This document shows positions 1 through 5,937 of a stretch of DNA of 5,958 nucleotides, in pieces (positions within the stretch are counted from its first letter, which is position 1; the number at the start of each line of letters is the position of its first letter). The notes under the pieces were generated by a model, which was given only the letters and a program-made list of their open reading frames with translations, did no database searches and was not told where the DNA came from. The translations under genes and the position numbers were made by a program. The stretch is from Paramuribaculum sp. (lineage in GTDB: Bacteria > Bacteroidota > Bacteroidia > Bacteroidales > Muribaculaceae), in the NCBI GenBank assembly GCA_029051965.1, contig JAIDJZ010000366.1:1-5958 (forward strand), in the 5' to 3' direction.

Positions 1-6
1 TTAGTG

Positions 7-819
7 TCAGTCGGCAGGGTTATAAGGACCGCTGACGGCAAGCGAGGGATCGAAGATCGAGTTGAGTATACGGGCCAGTCGCAGACCTCCGCGAAGAAGC
101 TGCTGCTCAACGACCGGAGTCCACTCAAAAACTTCATTGTAGCCGATATTCTTTCCTTCGGGGAATGAACGGTAGATAGCTGCGGCAATCGGAAGAGTCT
201 CACGGGCCCAGTCGTCGACCGAACCGGCTGCGACAACAGCGACATCCTCCGGAGTTAAGCGATCGAGCTGGTCGGCCCATTCGGAATAGCTCCAGGAATG
301 GCCTCCGGCAAGAATGCTGCCGTCCCATACGGAATGGAGATTCGCATCGCGGCCAAAATACTTGACTTTGATACGGTTTGCTCCAAGATCGGAGGCATGG
401 CCCATGTGCATTGGCTGATGAAGGTCTCCGACAATATGGATGATTATCTTCATTGCAAGTGCGGATTTTTCGAGCGATGCCGAAGGATCTGAAAGCGTTT
501 CTATCTGGGCCTTGATGGCTGTCACAGCATCTCCTGCCGGATTCGCCGGAGCAGACTCATAGGTGTCGCCTTCGTCGACATTTTTATAGTGCCAGGTCTT
601 TGTATAGGCATATTCGCGGGTATGGCTGGCATTGTCGAGCCAGTTGGCCCAGTAAACCATCGAACGGCCCTCGAGAATCGAGTCGACTGCGTGGCGGGCG
701 GCCGGAGTCAGGTGTCGTGTGGCAATTTCGGCAACAACGTCATGCCCCTTCTGTCCCCATCCGAAGGCAAGAGAAGAAACAAAAGCTAAAAAACAGGTAA
801 AAATCGAAAAACGTCTCAT
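7..819 (-). CDS. Secreted S1/P1-type zinc-dependent nuclease
   Basis: This is a 270-residue protein of the S1/P1 nuclease family, phospholipase C/P1 fold. Family members use a cluster of three zinc ions to cleave single-stranded DNA or RNA and often remove 3' phosphates. Residues 1-20 form a signal peptide: Arg-Arg, then a hydrophobic core, ending in AFG. Cleavage before W21 would give a mature N-terminus WGQKGH, and in P1 nuclease the N-terminal Trp itself binds zinc. All nine expected ligands are visible by spacing: W21, H26, D62, H77, H128, D132, H138, H162 and D166. It should therefore be active, and be exported to the periplasm or beyond. The length is usual for bacterial members. The ATG start fits the signal peptide. 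The TGA stop is followed two codons later by an in-frame TAA. The gene is transcribed divergently from rsmA. Nucleic-acid scavenging is a likely role, but that is inference. Confidence 0.93.
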   Translation of the reverse strand: MRRFSIFTCFLAFVSSLAFGWGQKGHDVVAEIATRHLTPAARHAVDSILEGRSMVYWANWLDNASHTREYAYTKTWHYKNVDEGDTYESAPANPAGDAVTAIKAQIETLSDPSASLEKSALAMKIIIHIVGDLHQPMHMGHASDLGANRIKVKYFGRDANLHSVWDGSILAGGHSWSYSEWADQLDRLTPEDVAVVAAGSVDDWARETLPIAAAIYRSFPEGKNIGYNEVFEWTPVVEQQLLRGGLRLARILNSIFDPSLAVSGPYNPAD

Positions 820-849
820 AATTCTGGTTTAGTAAGGTGAATCTCTATA

Positions 850-880
850 CAAAAATACTAATTCAGCAGAAAAAAGCGAA
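850..880 (-). promoter_or_regulatory. Candidate promoter of the S1/P1 nuclease gene
   Basis: On the minus strand, TATTTTTG (850-857) matches the Bacteroidales -7 consensus TAnnTTTG. A 19-base spacer upstream lies TTCG (877-880), only a partial match to the -33 TTG. Transcription would start near 843 and give a leader of about 25 bases before the ATG at 819. The -7 element is convincing and the -33 element is weak. Confidence 0.4.
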
Positions 881-888
881 CTGTCGGG

Positions 889-918
889 TTGAATTGTAAA
901 AGTATTGTTATAATTTTG
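889..918 (+). promoter_or_regulatory. Promoter of the rsmA-mgtE operon
   Basis: TTG (889-891), a spacer of exactly 19 bases, and TAATTTTG (911-918) match the TTG-N19-TAnnTTTG consensus used by the Bacteroidales primary sigma factor. Transcription would begin near 925, leaving a leader of about 59 bases before the rsmA ATG. A small GGTT-GTAG-AACC hairpin (952-963) lies in that leader. The call rests on the motif match only. Confidence 0.65.
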
Positions 919-932
919 TAGCCGTAAAATGA

Positions 933-940
933 TAATTTTG
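933..940 (+). promoter_or_regulatory. Second -7-like box upstream of rsmA
   Basis: An exact second copy of the octamer TAATTTTG lies 22 bases downstream of the first. No TTG sits at the right spacing: the nearest candidates are 14 and 25 bases upstream. It is therefore either a weaker alternative start or chance in AT-rich DNA. Confidence 0.25.
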
Positions 941-983
941 CCTTAGAAACAGGTTGTAGAACCCCAGCAACGCCATTGTAACC

Positions 984-1790
984 ATGCAGAAAGTACGCCC
1001 CAAAAAGGCCCTCGGCCAACATTTCCTGACAGACCTCTCCATTGCCCGACGAATCGCATCGACACTTGATGACTTTAAGTCCGAACCGGTCATAGAGGTC
1101 GGCCCCGGAATGGGTGTGCTCACCCGCTTTCTTCTCGAGGAAGGCCACAACCTTAAGGTCGCGGAGATCGACGGCGAAAGCATCGAGTATCTCAACAACG
1201 AGTTTCCGGAGCTTGCCGAAGATGGCCGCGTTATCGAGGGGGACTTTCTCCAGCTCGATCTTTCGGCAGTGTTTCCCGGCGCAGAACGCATCAGCGTGAT
1301 CGGCAACTACCCCTACAACATATCCTCGCAGATTTTCTTCCATGTGCTCGACTACAAGGATCTGGTCGGCTGCTGTTCGGGAATGCTTCAGCGCGAAGTG
1401 GCCGAACGCCTTGCCGCCGGCCCGGGCACAAAGACCCGCGGCATTCTGAGCGTGCTCCTGCAGGCATGGTACGATGTCGAATATCTGTTCACGGTCAGCG
1501 AAACGGTTTTCAACCCGCCTCCCAAAGTCAAGAGCGGGGTCATCAGAATGGTACGCAACTCAGTCAAAGACCTCGGATGTGACGAACGCCTTTTCAAAAC
1601 CGTTGTCAAGACAACATTCGGCCAACGCCGCAAGACAATCCGCAATTCCGTCCGCGGACTGTTGCCCGGCGGAGCACCTATGCCCGAATCCCCGCTGCTT
1701 GCCATGCGCCCCGAACAGCTGACTGTCGAGCAGTTTATCGAACTGACCAATCTTGTCTCATCAAGCCGTAAGGACAATGAAAGAATTTGA
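984..1790 (+). CDS. rsmA: 16S rRNA (adenine1518-N6/adenine1519-N6)-dimethyltransferase RsmA
   Basis: RsmA (KsgA) uses S-adenosylmethionine to dimethylate two adjacent adenines in the 3'-terminal hairpin of 16S rRNA, a late step of 30S maturation. The 268-residue length is normal. Motifs in order are KKALGQHFL (7-15), the Rossmann SAM loop VIEVGPGMG (36-44), the acidic strand end VAEID (59-63) with E61 expected to bind the SAM ribose, GDFLQLD (86-92) with D87 near the adenine, the catalytic NYPYN (108-112), QREVAERL (136-143), PPPKVKSGVIR (178-188) and QRRKTIRN (214-221). The catalytic motif is usually NLPYN, and the Leu-to-Tyr change here is probably conservative. The ATG at 984 places the KKALGQHFL motif at its normal distance from the N-terminus. 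No Shine-Dalgarno sequence precedes it, as is usual in this phylum. It is the first gene of an operon, and its end overlaps mgtE by 14 bases. Confidence 0.97.
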   Translation: MQKVRPKKALGQHFLTDLSIARRIASTLDDFKSEPVIEVGPGMGVLTRFLLEEGHNLKVAEIDGESIEYLNNEFPELAEDGRVIEGDFLQLDLSAVFPGAERISVIGNYPYNISSQIFFHVLDYKDLVGCCSGMLQREVAERLAAGPGTKTRGILSVLLQAWYDVEYLFTVSETVFNPPPKVKSGVIRMVRNSVKDLGCDERLFKTVVKTTFGQRRKTIRNSVRGLLPGGAPMPESPLLAMRPEQLTVEQFIELTNLVSSSRKDNERI

Positions 1791-3141
1791 CGAAGACTAC
1801 CTCAACAGAATACGCTCGATCATAGAGCGTCGAGATGACGCCGAAGCTCGCCGTGAGCTTGCCGACCTCCACCCGGCAGACATCGCCGAGCTTTATCAGG
1901 ACCTCAACCTTGACGAGGCTGAATATCTCTACAAACTGCTTGACGAAGAGACAGCGGCAGACGTCATCATGGAGCTTGACGAAGACGACCGCCGCAAGCT
2001 GCTCTCGAATATGCCGGCGGAAGACATCGCACGCCACTACATCGACCACCTCGACGTTGACGATGCCGTCGACCTCATTCAGGAACTCGACGAGGAGGAC
2101 CGCGAGGAAATCCTTTCGCACATCGACGACGTCGAACAGGCCGGAGACATCATCGACCTGCTCAAGTATGACGAAGACACGGCGGGCGGTCTGATGGGCA
2201 CCGAGATGATCGTCGTCAACGAGAACTGGAGCATGCCTGAATGCATCAAGGAGATGAGAATGCAGGCAGAGGAGATCGACGAAGTCTACTACGTCTATGT
2301 CGTCGACAACGACAACAAACTCCGCGGAATTCTGCCGCTGAAGAAACTGATTACCGATCCTTCGGTGTCAAAAATAAAACGAGTCATGGAAACGGATCCG
2401 GTAGCGGTCAAGGCCGACACCCCCATCGACGAAGTCGCGCTTGACTTCGAGAAATACGACCTTGTCGCCATGCCGGTGGTAGACTCTATCGGACGTCTGC
2501 TCGGACGCATCACCGTCGACGACGTAATGGACCAGGTCAGGGAATCTTCGGAACGCGACTATCAGCTTGCTTCGGGTATCTCGAGCGACGTCGACGCCGA
2601 CGACTCGATTCTCGCCCAGACCAAAGCCCGAATCCCCTGGCTTCTCATAGGAATCTTTTCCGGAATTCTCGCATCGGTCATCCTCGCGACCTTCGAAGAT
2701 CAGCTTGCTGCCGTCACAGCTCTGGCTCTCTTCATTCCGATCATCGGAGGAACGGGAGGAAACGTCGGAGTGCAGGCTTCGGCAATTGTCGTACAAGGTC
2801 TTGCCAACGGATCTCTCGAAATCTCGGAGTTCACGAAACAGATAGCGAAAGAGATTGTCGTCGGGCTGCTTAACGCGACTGTCCTGTCGGGATTCATATT
2901 CGTCTATAACCTGATAATGCTGCCGGGCGACTTCGCCGTCACGATATCTGTCGCGACTTCACTGTTCTGCGTTGTCATGTTCGCGACGATCCTCGGAACA
3001 CTCGTCCCGCTGACTCTGGAAAAGCTACACATCAATCCGGCACTTGCCACCGGACCGTTCATCCAGATCTCCAACGACATTATCGGGCTGATAATCTATG
3101 TCCACATTGCCAAATTGTTCCTCAGCATCTTCGGCGCATGA
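1777..3141 (+). CDS. mgtE: Magnesium transporter MgtE
   Basis: MgtE is a dimeric, magnesium-gated channel of the inner membrane that carries Mg2+ inward and closes when cytosolic Mg2+ is high. The 454 residues show the full architecture. A very acidic superhelical N domain covers about 1-130, followed by the hinge YDEDTAGGLMG (131-141). Two CBS domains lie at about 139-197 and 203-257, then a connecting helix and five membrane segments from about 287 to 452. Family signatures are PIIGGTGGNVGVQAS (321-335) and PALATGPFIQISNDIIG (421-437). D434 corresponds to the pore aspartate that binds Mg2+. The residue before PALATGPF is N420 where many homologues have Asp. The reading frame is open back to a TTG at 1753, but the ATG at 1777 gives the usual N-terminus and has AAGGA (1770-1774) just upstream. 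The start lies inside rsmA, so its translation may be coupled to rsmA. Confidence 0.96.
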   Translation: MKEFDEDYLNRIRSIIERRDDAEARRELADLHPADIAELYQDLNLDEAEYLYKLLDEETAADVIMELDEDDRRKLLSNMPAEDIARHYIDHLDVDDAVDLIQELDEEDREEILSHIDDVEQAGDIIDLLKYDEDTAGGLMGTEMIVVNENWSMPECIKEMRMQAEEIDEVYYVYVVDNDNKLRGILPLKKLITDPSVSKIKRVMETDPVAVKADTPIDEVALDFEKYDLVAMPVVDSIGRLLGRITVDDVMDQVRESSERDYQLASGISSDVDADDSILAQTKARIPWLLIGIFSGILASVILATFEDQLAAVTALALFIPIIGGTGGNVGVQASAIVVQGLANGSLEISEFTKQIAKEIVVGLLNATVLSGFIFVYNLIMLPGDFAVTISVATSLFCVVMFATILGTLVPLTLEKLHINPALATGPFIQISNDIIGLIIYVHIAKLFLSIFGA

Positions 3142-3599
3142 GCAGCTTCCTGACATCAACCGAATTCTACGTAATCGCATCACTTGCGGCTGCGGCAATC
3201 GTAGGACTATGCGTCAAGCCTCAGCCACGCGGCGAAGCTCTCGAACACCTTCTGGCTGGGAATCTGTGTGATCTGTCCGACATCGATCCGGCCTCCCGGC
3301 TGACCCTTACATGTGATTCCGACGGCAAGATACTCCTGACCCGCCACGGACTTGCCGGACTGACAGCAGACGGCGCGGTCAGCCTCTCGGTCAAACGCAT
3401 CGGAACGGACATAACAATCGAGGAGCGCATCACACCGGCAACCACAGGCGAGCCGATAGACTCCGCCCTGTTCACCCTCGATTTCATTCCCCCCGGCCGC
3501 TATCATATCCGCTATAACTCCGAATCGACCGGCCTGTTCTCAGCTTTCACCATGTCTGTGCGCCCGTCATCGACTCTCACCCGCCCGCTCACCCGCTGA
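3138..3599 (+). CDS. Small membrane-anchored protein of unknown function
   Basis: I do not recognise this 153-residue protein. Residues 10-26 (FYVIASLAAAAIVGLCV) form one hydrophobic segment with few charges before it. It is therefore an N-terminal anchor or an uncleaved signal. The rest, about 28-153, alternates short hydrophobic and polar stretches and looks beta-rich. The segment FIPPGRYHIRYNSESTG (116-132) resembles the strand-turn pattern of Ig-like or transthyretin-like domains, though that is only a resemblance. There are three cysteines (25, 44, 59), and C25 lacks a lipobox. The ATG overlaps the mgtE stop in an ATGA, so the gene is very probably real and translationally coupled to mgtE. 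A function with MgtE or at the envelope is suggested by position only. It ends 32 bases from the convergent sigma gene. Confidence 0.75.
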   Translation: MSSFLTSTEFYVIASLAAAAIVGLCVKPQPRGEALEHLLAGNLCDLSDIDPASRLTLTCDSDGKILLTRHGLAGLTADGAVSLSVKRIGTDITIEERITPATTGEPIDSALFTLDFIPPGRYHIRYNSESTGLFSAFTMSVRPSSTLTRPLTR

Positions 3600-3631
3600 T
3601 CCGCACATGCAGACTACGAACGGCAACCTGA

Positions 3632-4492
3632 TTACTGACAGATGTAGGCCATGAGAAGACGGCTTTTATGGCCTTTGAGGTTGCGGATCGCTTTTTCCTT
3701 GATCTGACGCACACGCTCGCGCGTCAGATTGAAGTGCTCACCGATCTCATCAAGCGACTGCTCCGGGCATCCGATTCCAAAAAAGAGTCTGATAATCTCG
3801 CGCTCACGTTCATTCAACTGACACAGCACCCGATCGATTTCCTGCGACAGCGATTCTCTTCCGAGTTCCGAATCGGTCGGAGCCGCATCGTCGCATGTCA
3901 GCACGTCAAGGAGACTGCCATCTTCACCATCGACAAAAGGCGCATCTACTGAGACATGCCTGCCGGAAACATTGATTGCCTCAGATATTTTTTCGACCGG
4001 GACCTCAAGCTCTTCGGCAAGTTCGCCGGCCGAAGGTTTCCGTTGATGACTCTGCTCAAACCTCGACAAAGCTTTCGAGATCTTATTGAGAGTGCCGACC
4101 TGATTAAGCGGCAGACGGACAATACGGCTCTGCTCGGCAACGGCCTGAAGAATTGACTGGCGTATCCACCAGACAGCATAGGAGATGAATTTGAACCCAC
4201 GAGTTTCGTCGAACTTGCGGGCGGCCTTGATGAGACCTATATTACCTTCATTGATGAGATCCGGAAGGGCAAGACCTTGATTCTGATATTGCTTGGCGAC
4301 GGAAACGACAAATCTCAGATTGGCTTTGATCAGCCTGTCGACCGCCTCGGAATCTCCGTTTCGGATTCTCCGGGCCAATTCCACCTCTTCATCAACACTT
4401 ATCATCTCCTCCCTTCCGATTTCCTGTAGATACTTGTCGAGCGACGGACTTTCACGGTTGGTTATCGATTTGTTGATTTTAAGTTGCCTCAT
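3632..4492 (-). CDS. Sigma-70 family RNA polymerase sigma factor, divergent RpoD paralogue
   Basis: This is a 286-residue group-1/2 sigma factor that would direct RNA polymerase to promoters. It has the compact Bacteroidota form: region 1.2 (about 15-45), region 2 (about 52-122), region 3 (about 124-200) and region 4 (about 215-280), with essentially no region 1.1. Promoter-melting aromatics are present at F100, F102, Y105, W108 and W109. Q112 matches the -10-contacting Gln of E. coli sigma-70. The region 4.2 helix [15 protein letters not shown] (256-270) is intact. Aligned without gaps to the upstream paralogue, about 208 of 285 residues match (73%, hand count). The differences concentrate in regions 3 and 4.1 and at the C-terminal tail (MAYICQ). 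It departs from typical Bacteroidales RpoD at several sites, for example EQSLDEI where the neighbour has the usual EMTLEEI. It is probably a secondary or alternative primary-type sigma. No good promoter precedes it. Confidence 0.93.
   Translation of the reverse strand: MRQLKINKSITNRESPSLDKYLQEIGREEMISVDEEVELARRIRNGDSEAVDRLIKANLRFVVSVAKQYQNQGLALPDLINEGNIGLIKAARKFDETRGFKFISYAVWWIRQSILQAVAEQSRIVRLPLNQVGTLNKISKALSRFEQSHQRKPSAGELAEELEVPVEKISEAINVSGRHVSVDAPFVDGEDGSLLDVLTCDDAAPTDSELGRESLSQEIDRVLCQLNEREREIIRLFFGIGCPEQSLDEIGEHFNLTRERVRQIKEKAIRNLKGHKSRLLMAYICQ
3647..3673. terminator. Possible hairpin at the convergent gene junction
   Basis: GGCCAT (3647-3652) and ATGGCC (3668-3673) form a perfect 6-base inverted repeat, with an inner AAG/CTT pair in the loop. 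It lies in the last codons of the downstream sigma gene, 48 bases past the stop of the plus-strand operon. On the plus strand only TTT follows, so as an intrinsic terminator it is weak. No better candidate exists between the two converging genes. Confidence 0.2.
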
Positions 4493-4512
4493 CAGAATAA
4501 GATTTGAAGGTC

Positions 4513-4536
4513 AGAAGAACGGGAATTTCCCCTTCT
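4513..4536. promoter_or_regulatory. Nested inverted repeat upstream of the downstream sigma gene
   Basis: GGGAA-T-TTCCC (4521-4531) is a perfect 11-base dyad. It is flanked by a second pair, AGAAG (4513-4517) and CTTCT (4532-4536). The gaps are unequal: three bases on one side and none on the other. It lies 20-44 bases before the ATG at 4492. It could be an operator for a dimeric repressor or a hairpin in the mRNA leader, and the sequence does not decide between them. Confidence 0.4.
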
Positions 4537-4570
4537 CAGCTCCCGGATTACGAAATATCTGGTAAAGATA

Positions 4571-4607
4571 CAAATAAAAAGCGTGTAACCTATGGAAGAT
4601 TACACGC
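4571..4607 (-). terminator. Intrinsic terminator between the two sigma genes
   Basis: GCGTGTAA (4581-4588) and TTACACGC (4600-4607) form a perfect 8-base stem with an 11-base loop. Read on the minus strand, the stem is followed at once by TTTTTATTTG. The plus strand has A runs instead, so the orientation is clear. It lies about 90 bases after the stop of the upstream sigma gene and about 80 bases before the start of the downstream one. It should end the first transcript, or act as an attenuator if readthrough feeds the second gene. Confidence 0.65.
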
Positions 4608-4676
4608 AAAAAGTGGCCAAAACCACCAAAAAACAATACTTCAGTGGCTTTGACTTAAATATTTTTCCAACGATGA

Positions 4677-4691
4677 GGTCTGTCTCAGACC
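4677..4691. repeat. Short inverted repeat just after the upstream sigma gene
   Basis: GGTCTG (4677-4682) and CAGACC (4686-4691) form a 6-base stem around a 3-base loop, beginning 4 bases after the sigma gene's stop codon. No T run follows on the minus strand. It may be a 3'-end mRNA stabilising hairpin rather than a terminator. Confidence 0.35.
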
Positions 4692-4695
4692 GGAA

Positions 4696-5553
4696 TCAGC
4701 CGAGAAATGCGCGCAAATGGCGGCTACGCTGACCTTTGAGGCGACGGATCGCTTTCTCCTTGATCTGACGTACACGTTCGCGTGTCAGATCGAACTTGAG
4801 CGCGATTTCTTCAAGTGTCATTTCCTGACAACCGATTCCAAAGAACATCTTAAGAATATCGCGTTCGCGCGGATGAAGCTGCGATAAGGCCCGGTCCACT
4901 TCGACAGAAAGAGACTCCTGATTGAGCGAAGCGTCGGTATTGGGAGCATCGGCGTCGGTCAGCACATCCATGAGGCTGTTGTCTTCAGAGTCGGAAAACG
5001 GAGCATCAAGCGACGTGTGACGGCCATTGACGCTCACAGATTCGGAAATCTTGTCGACATCAATGTCGAGAATGTTTGAGAGTTCTTCCGATGACGGTTT
5101 GCGCTGATGATCCTGCTCGAACTTGCTGATGGCCTTGTTGATCTTGTTGAGCGAACCGACCTGATTGAGCGGAAGACGGACAATTCGGCTCTGCTCGGCA
5201 AGTGCCTGAAGAATCGACTGGCGGATCCACCAGACGGCATAGGAAATGAATTTAAAACCGCGGGTCTCGTCAAATTTCTGAGCGGCTTTAATCAAGCCGA
5301 CATTACCTTCATTGATAAGGTCAGGAAGGCTCAGGCCCTGATTCTGATATTGCTTGGCCACCGAGACGACAAAGCGAAGGTTGGCACAGACAAGGCGGTC
5401 AAGTGCGCGGTTGTCGCCCTGACGGATTCGCTGGGCAAGTTCTACTTCCTCGTCGACGCTCAGAAGCTCTTCGCGGCCGATTTCCTGAAGATATTTGTCG
5501 AGTGATGCGGTGTCGCGGCTCGTAATCGAGCGGATGATTTTTAGCTGTCTCAT
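4696..5553 (-). CDS. rpoD: RNA polymerase sigma factor RpoD/SigA, probable housekeeping sigma
   Basis: This is a 285-residue primary-type sigma factor, which would recruit core RNA polymerase to most housekeeping promoters. Domains run as region 1.2 (about 15-45), 2.1-2.4 (about 52-122), 3 (about 124-200) and 4 (about 215-280). The promoter-opening aromatics (F100, F102, Y105, W108, W109) and the 4.2 helix [15 protein letters not shown] are all present. From memory of Bacteroides RpoD it is nearer to that protein than its downstream paralogue is, for example [26 protein letters not shown] and AIRRLK. The frame is open to a TTG at 5566-5568, but the ATG at 5551-5553 gives the characteristic MRQLKI start and fits the promoter position, so I choose it. 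A consensus promoter sits immediately upstream, which suggests the factor transcribes its own gene. Its assignment as the main sigma is inference. Confidence 0.95.
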   Translation of the reverse strand: MRQLKIIRSITSRDTASLDKYLQEIGREELLSVDEEVELAQRIRQGDNRALDRLVCANLRFVVSVAKQYQNQGLSLPDLINEGNVGLIKAAQKFDETRGFKFISYAVWWIRQSILQALAEQSRIVRLPLNQVGSLNKINKAISKFEQDHQRKPSSEELSNILDIDVDKISESVSVNGRHTSLDAPFSDSEDNSLMDVLTDADAPNTDASLNQESLSVEVDRALSQLHPRERDILKMFFGIGCQEMTLEEIALKFDLTRERVRQIKEKAIRRLKGQRSRHLRAFLG

Positions 5554-5576
5554 TCGTGTTTGCGGCAAAAAGTGTG

Positions 5577-5606
5577 CAAAGTTACAAAATAAACGTAAGT
5601 TGTCAA
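5577..5606 (-). promoter_or_regulatory. Consensus housekeeping promoter of the upstream sigma gene
   Basis: On the minus strand, TTG (5604-5606, in the context TTTTGACA), exactly 19 bases, and TAACTTTG (5577-5584) match TTG-N19-TAnnTTTG perfectly. Transcription would start near 5570, giving a short leader of about 17 bases. AT-rich DNA lies upstream. This is the best promoter in the window. Confidence 0.75.
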
Positions 5607-5937
5607 AATTTTAGTACGTTCATCGAATGTTTTTTCTCAAAAAGCACCAAATTCCGTAGCGACGGCTGTCAATTTGTCTGCCGTCTACCCCTAACAACAA
5701 GTGAGCCGCCCGAAAGTGGGCGGCCCGCCTGTTTTTTTCATATCTGACGATCGGTCAGAGCGGATGACTCTTAGAGCCGGTTCCCCAATATTTGTTAACG
5801 CTGTGGCGAGGCAAAGGTAATTACTTGCCACGGACAGCTGAGAATAAATATGTCTGTGATGAACTCGGGATGAAGCTGAAGTAAACGAACCGCTACATAA
5901 ACATTGCACACGCTACCATTGCAATCGCTTTGGCGGT
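5607..5937. other. Non-coding stretch of unknown role with several inverted repeats
   Basis: I see no convincing gene in this stretch of about 330 bases. Besides the GC-rich hairpin at 5705-5738 it holds three dyads. They are TCTGAC/GTCAGA (5743-5759), GGCAA/TTGCC around a GTAATTAC palindrome (5810-5829), and CACGGACA/TGTCTGTG (5829-5858). The last pairs fully only as plus-strand RNA, through a G-U wobble. CATTGCA is repeated directly at 5902 and 5917. On the minus strand TACCTTTG (5812-5819) is a -7-like box, but no TTG is correctly placed. The stretch could be the upstream control region of a gene beyond the right edge, or hold a small RNA. It does not match tRNA, tmRNA or RNase P RNA features that I know. 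Confidence 0.4.
5705..5738 (+). terminator. GC-rich terminator-like hairpin
   Basis: GCCGCCC (5705-5711) and GGGCGGC (5718-5724) form a perfect 7-base GC stem with loop GAAAGT. Seven T residues follow at 5732-5738, but seven bases separate stem and T run, longer than ideal. On the minus strand the stem is followed by a poorer TTGTTGTT tract after four bases. The plus orientation is therefore favoured, though no plus-strand gene lies directly upstream to be terminated. It may end an unrecognised small RNA or work in both directions. Confidence 0.45.

Noticed and set aside
858..1343. Long frames antisense to rsmA (up to 161 residues), and similar frames antisense to mgtE and the sigma genes
   Set aside because: They are shadows of strongly conserved genes on the other strand and show no domain or start context of their own.
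1753..1776. TTG start for mgtE, eight codons upstream
   Set aside because: It lengthens the overlap with rsmA and adds residues not expected in the family. The ATG at 1777 has a nearby AAGGA.
5554..5568. TTG start for rpoD, five codons upstream
   Set aside because: Bacteroidales sigma factors start MRQLK, which coincides with the ATG at 5551-5553. The TTG would lie almost at the predicted transcription start.
5691..5741. A 16-residue minus-strand peptide frame (MKKTGGPPTFGRLTCC), possibly a leader peptide over the hairpin
   Set aside because: Its codons are simply the T run and GC stem read backwards. No regulated gene follows that it could attenuate other than rpoD, which has its own promoter downstream of it.
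5761..5800. GGTTCCCCAA as a possible tRNA T-arm
   Set aside because: No complementary arm, acceptor stem or anticodon stem can be formed around it.
5691..5909. A 72-residue minus-strand frame ahead of the rpoD promoter
   Set aside because: It begins at a GTG, has an unusual Ser/Cys/His-rich composition with no domain, and runs straight through the GC-rich hairpin and the other dyads.
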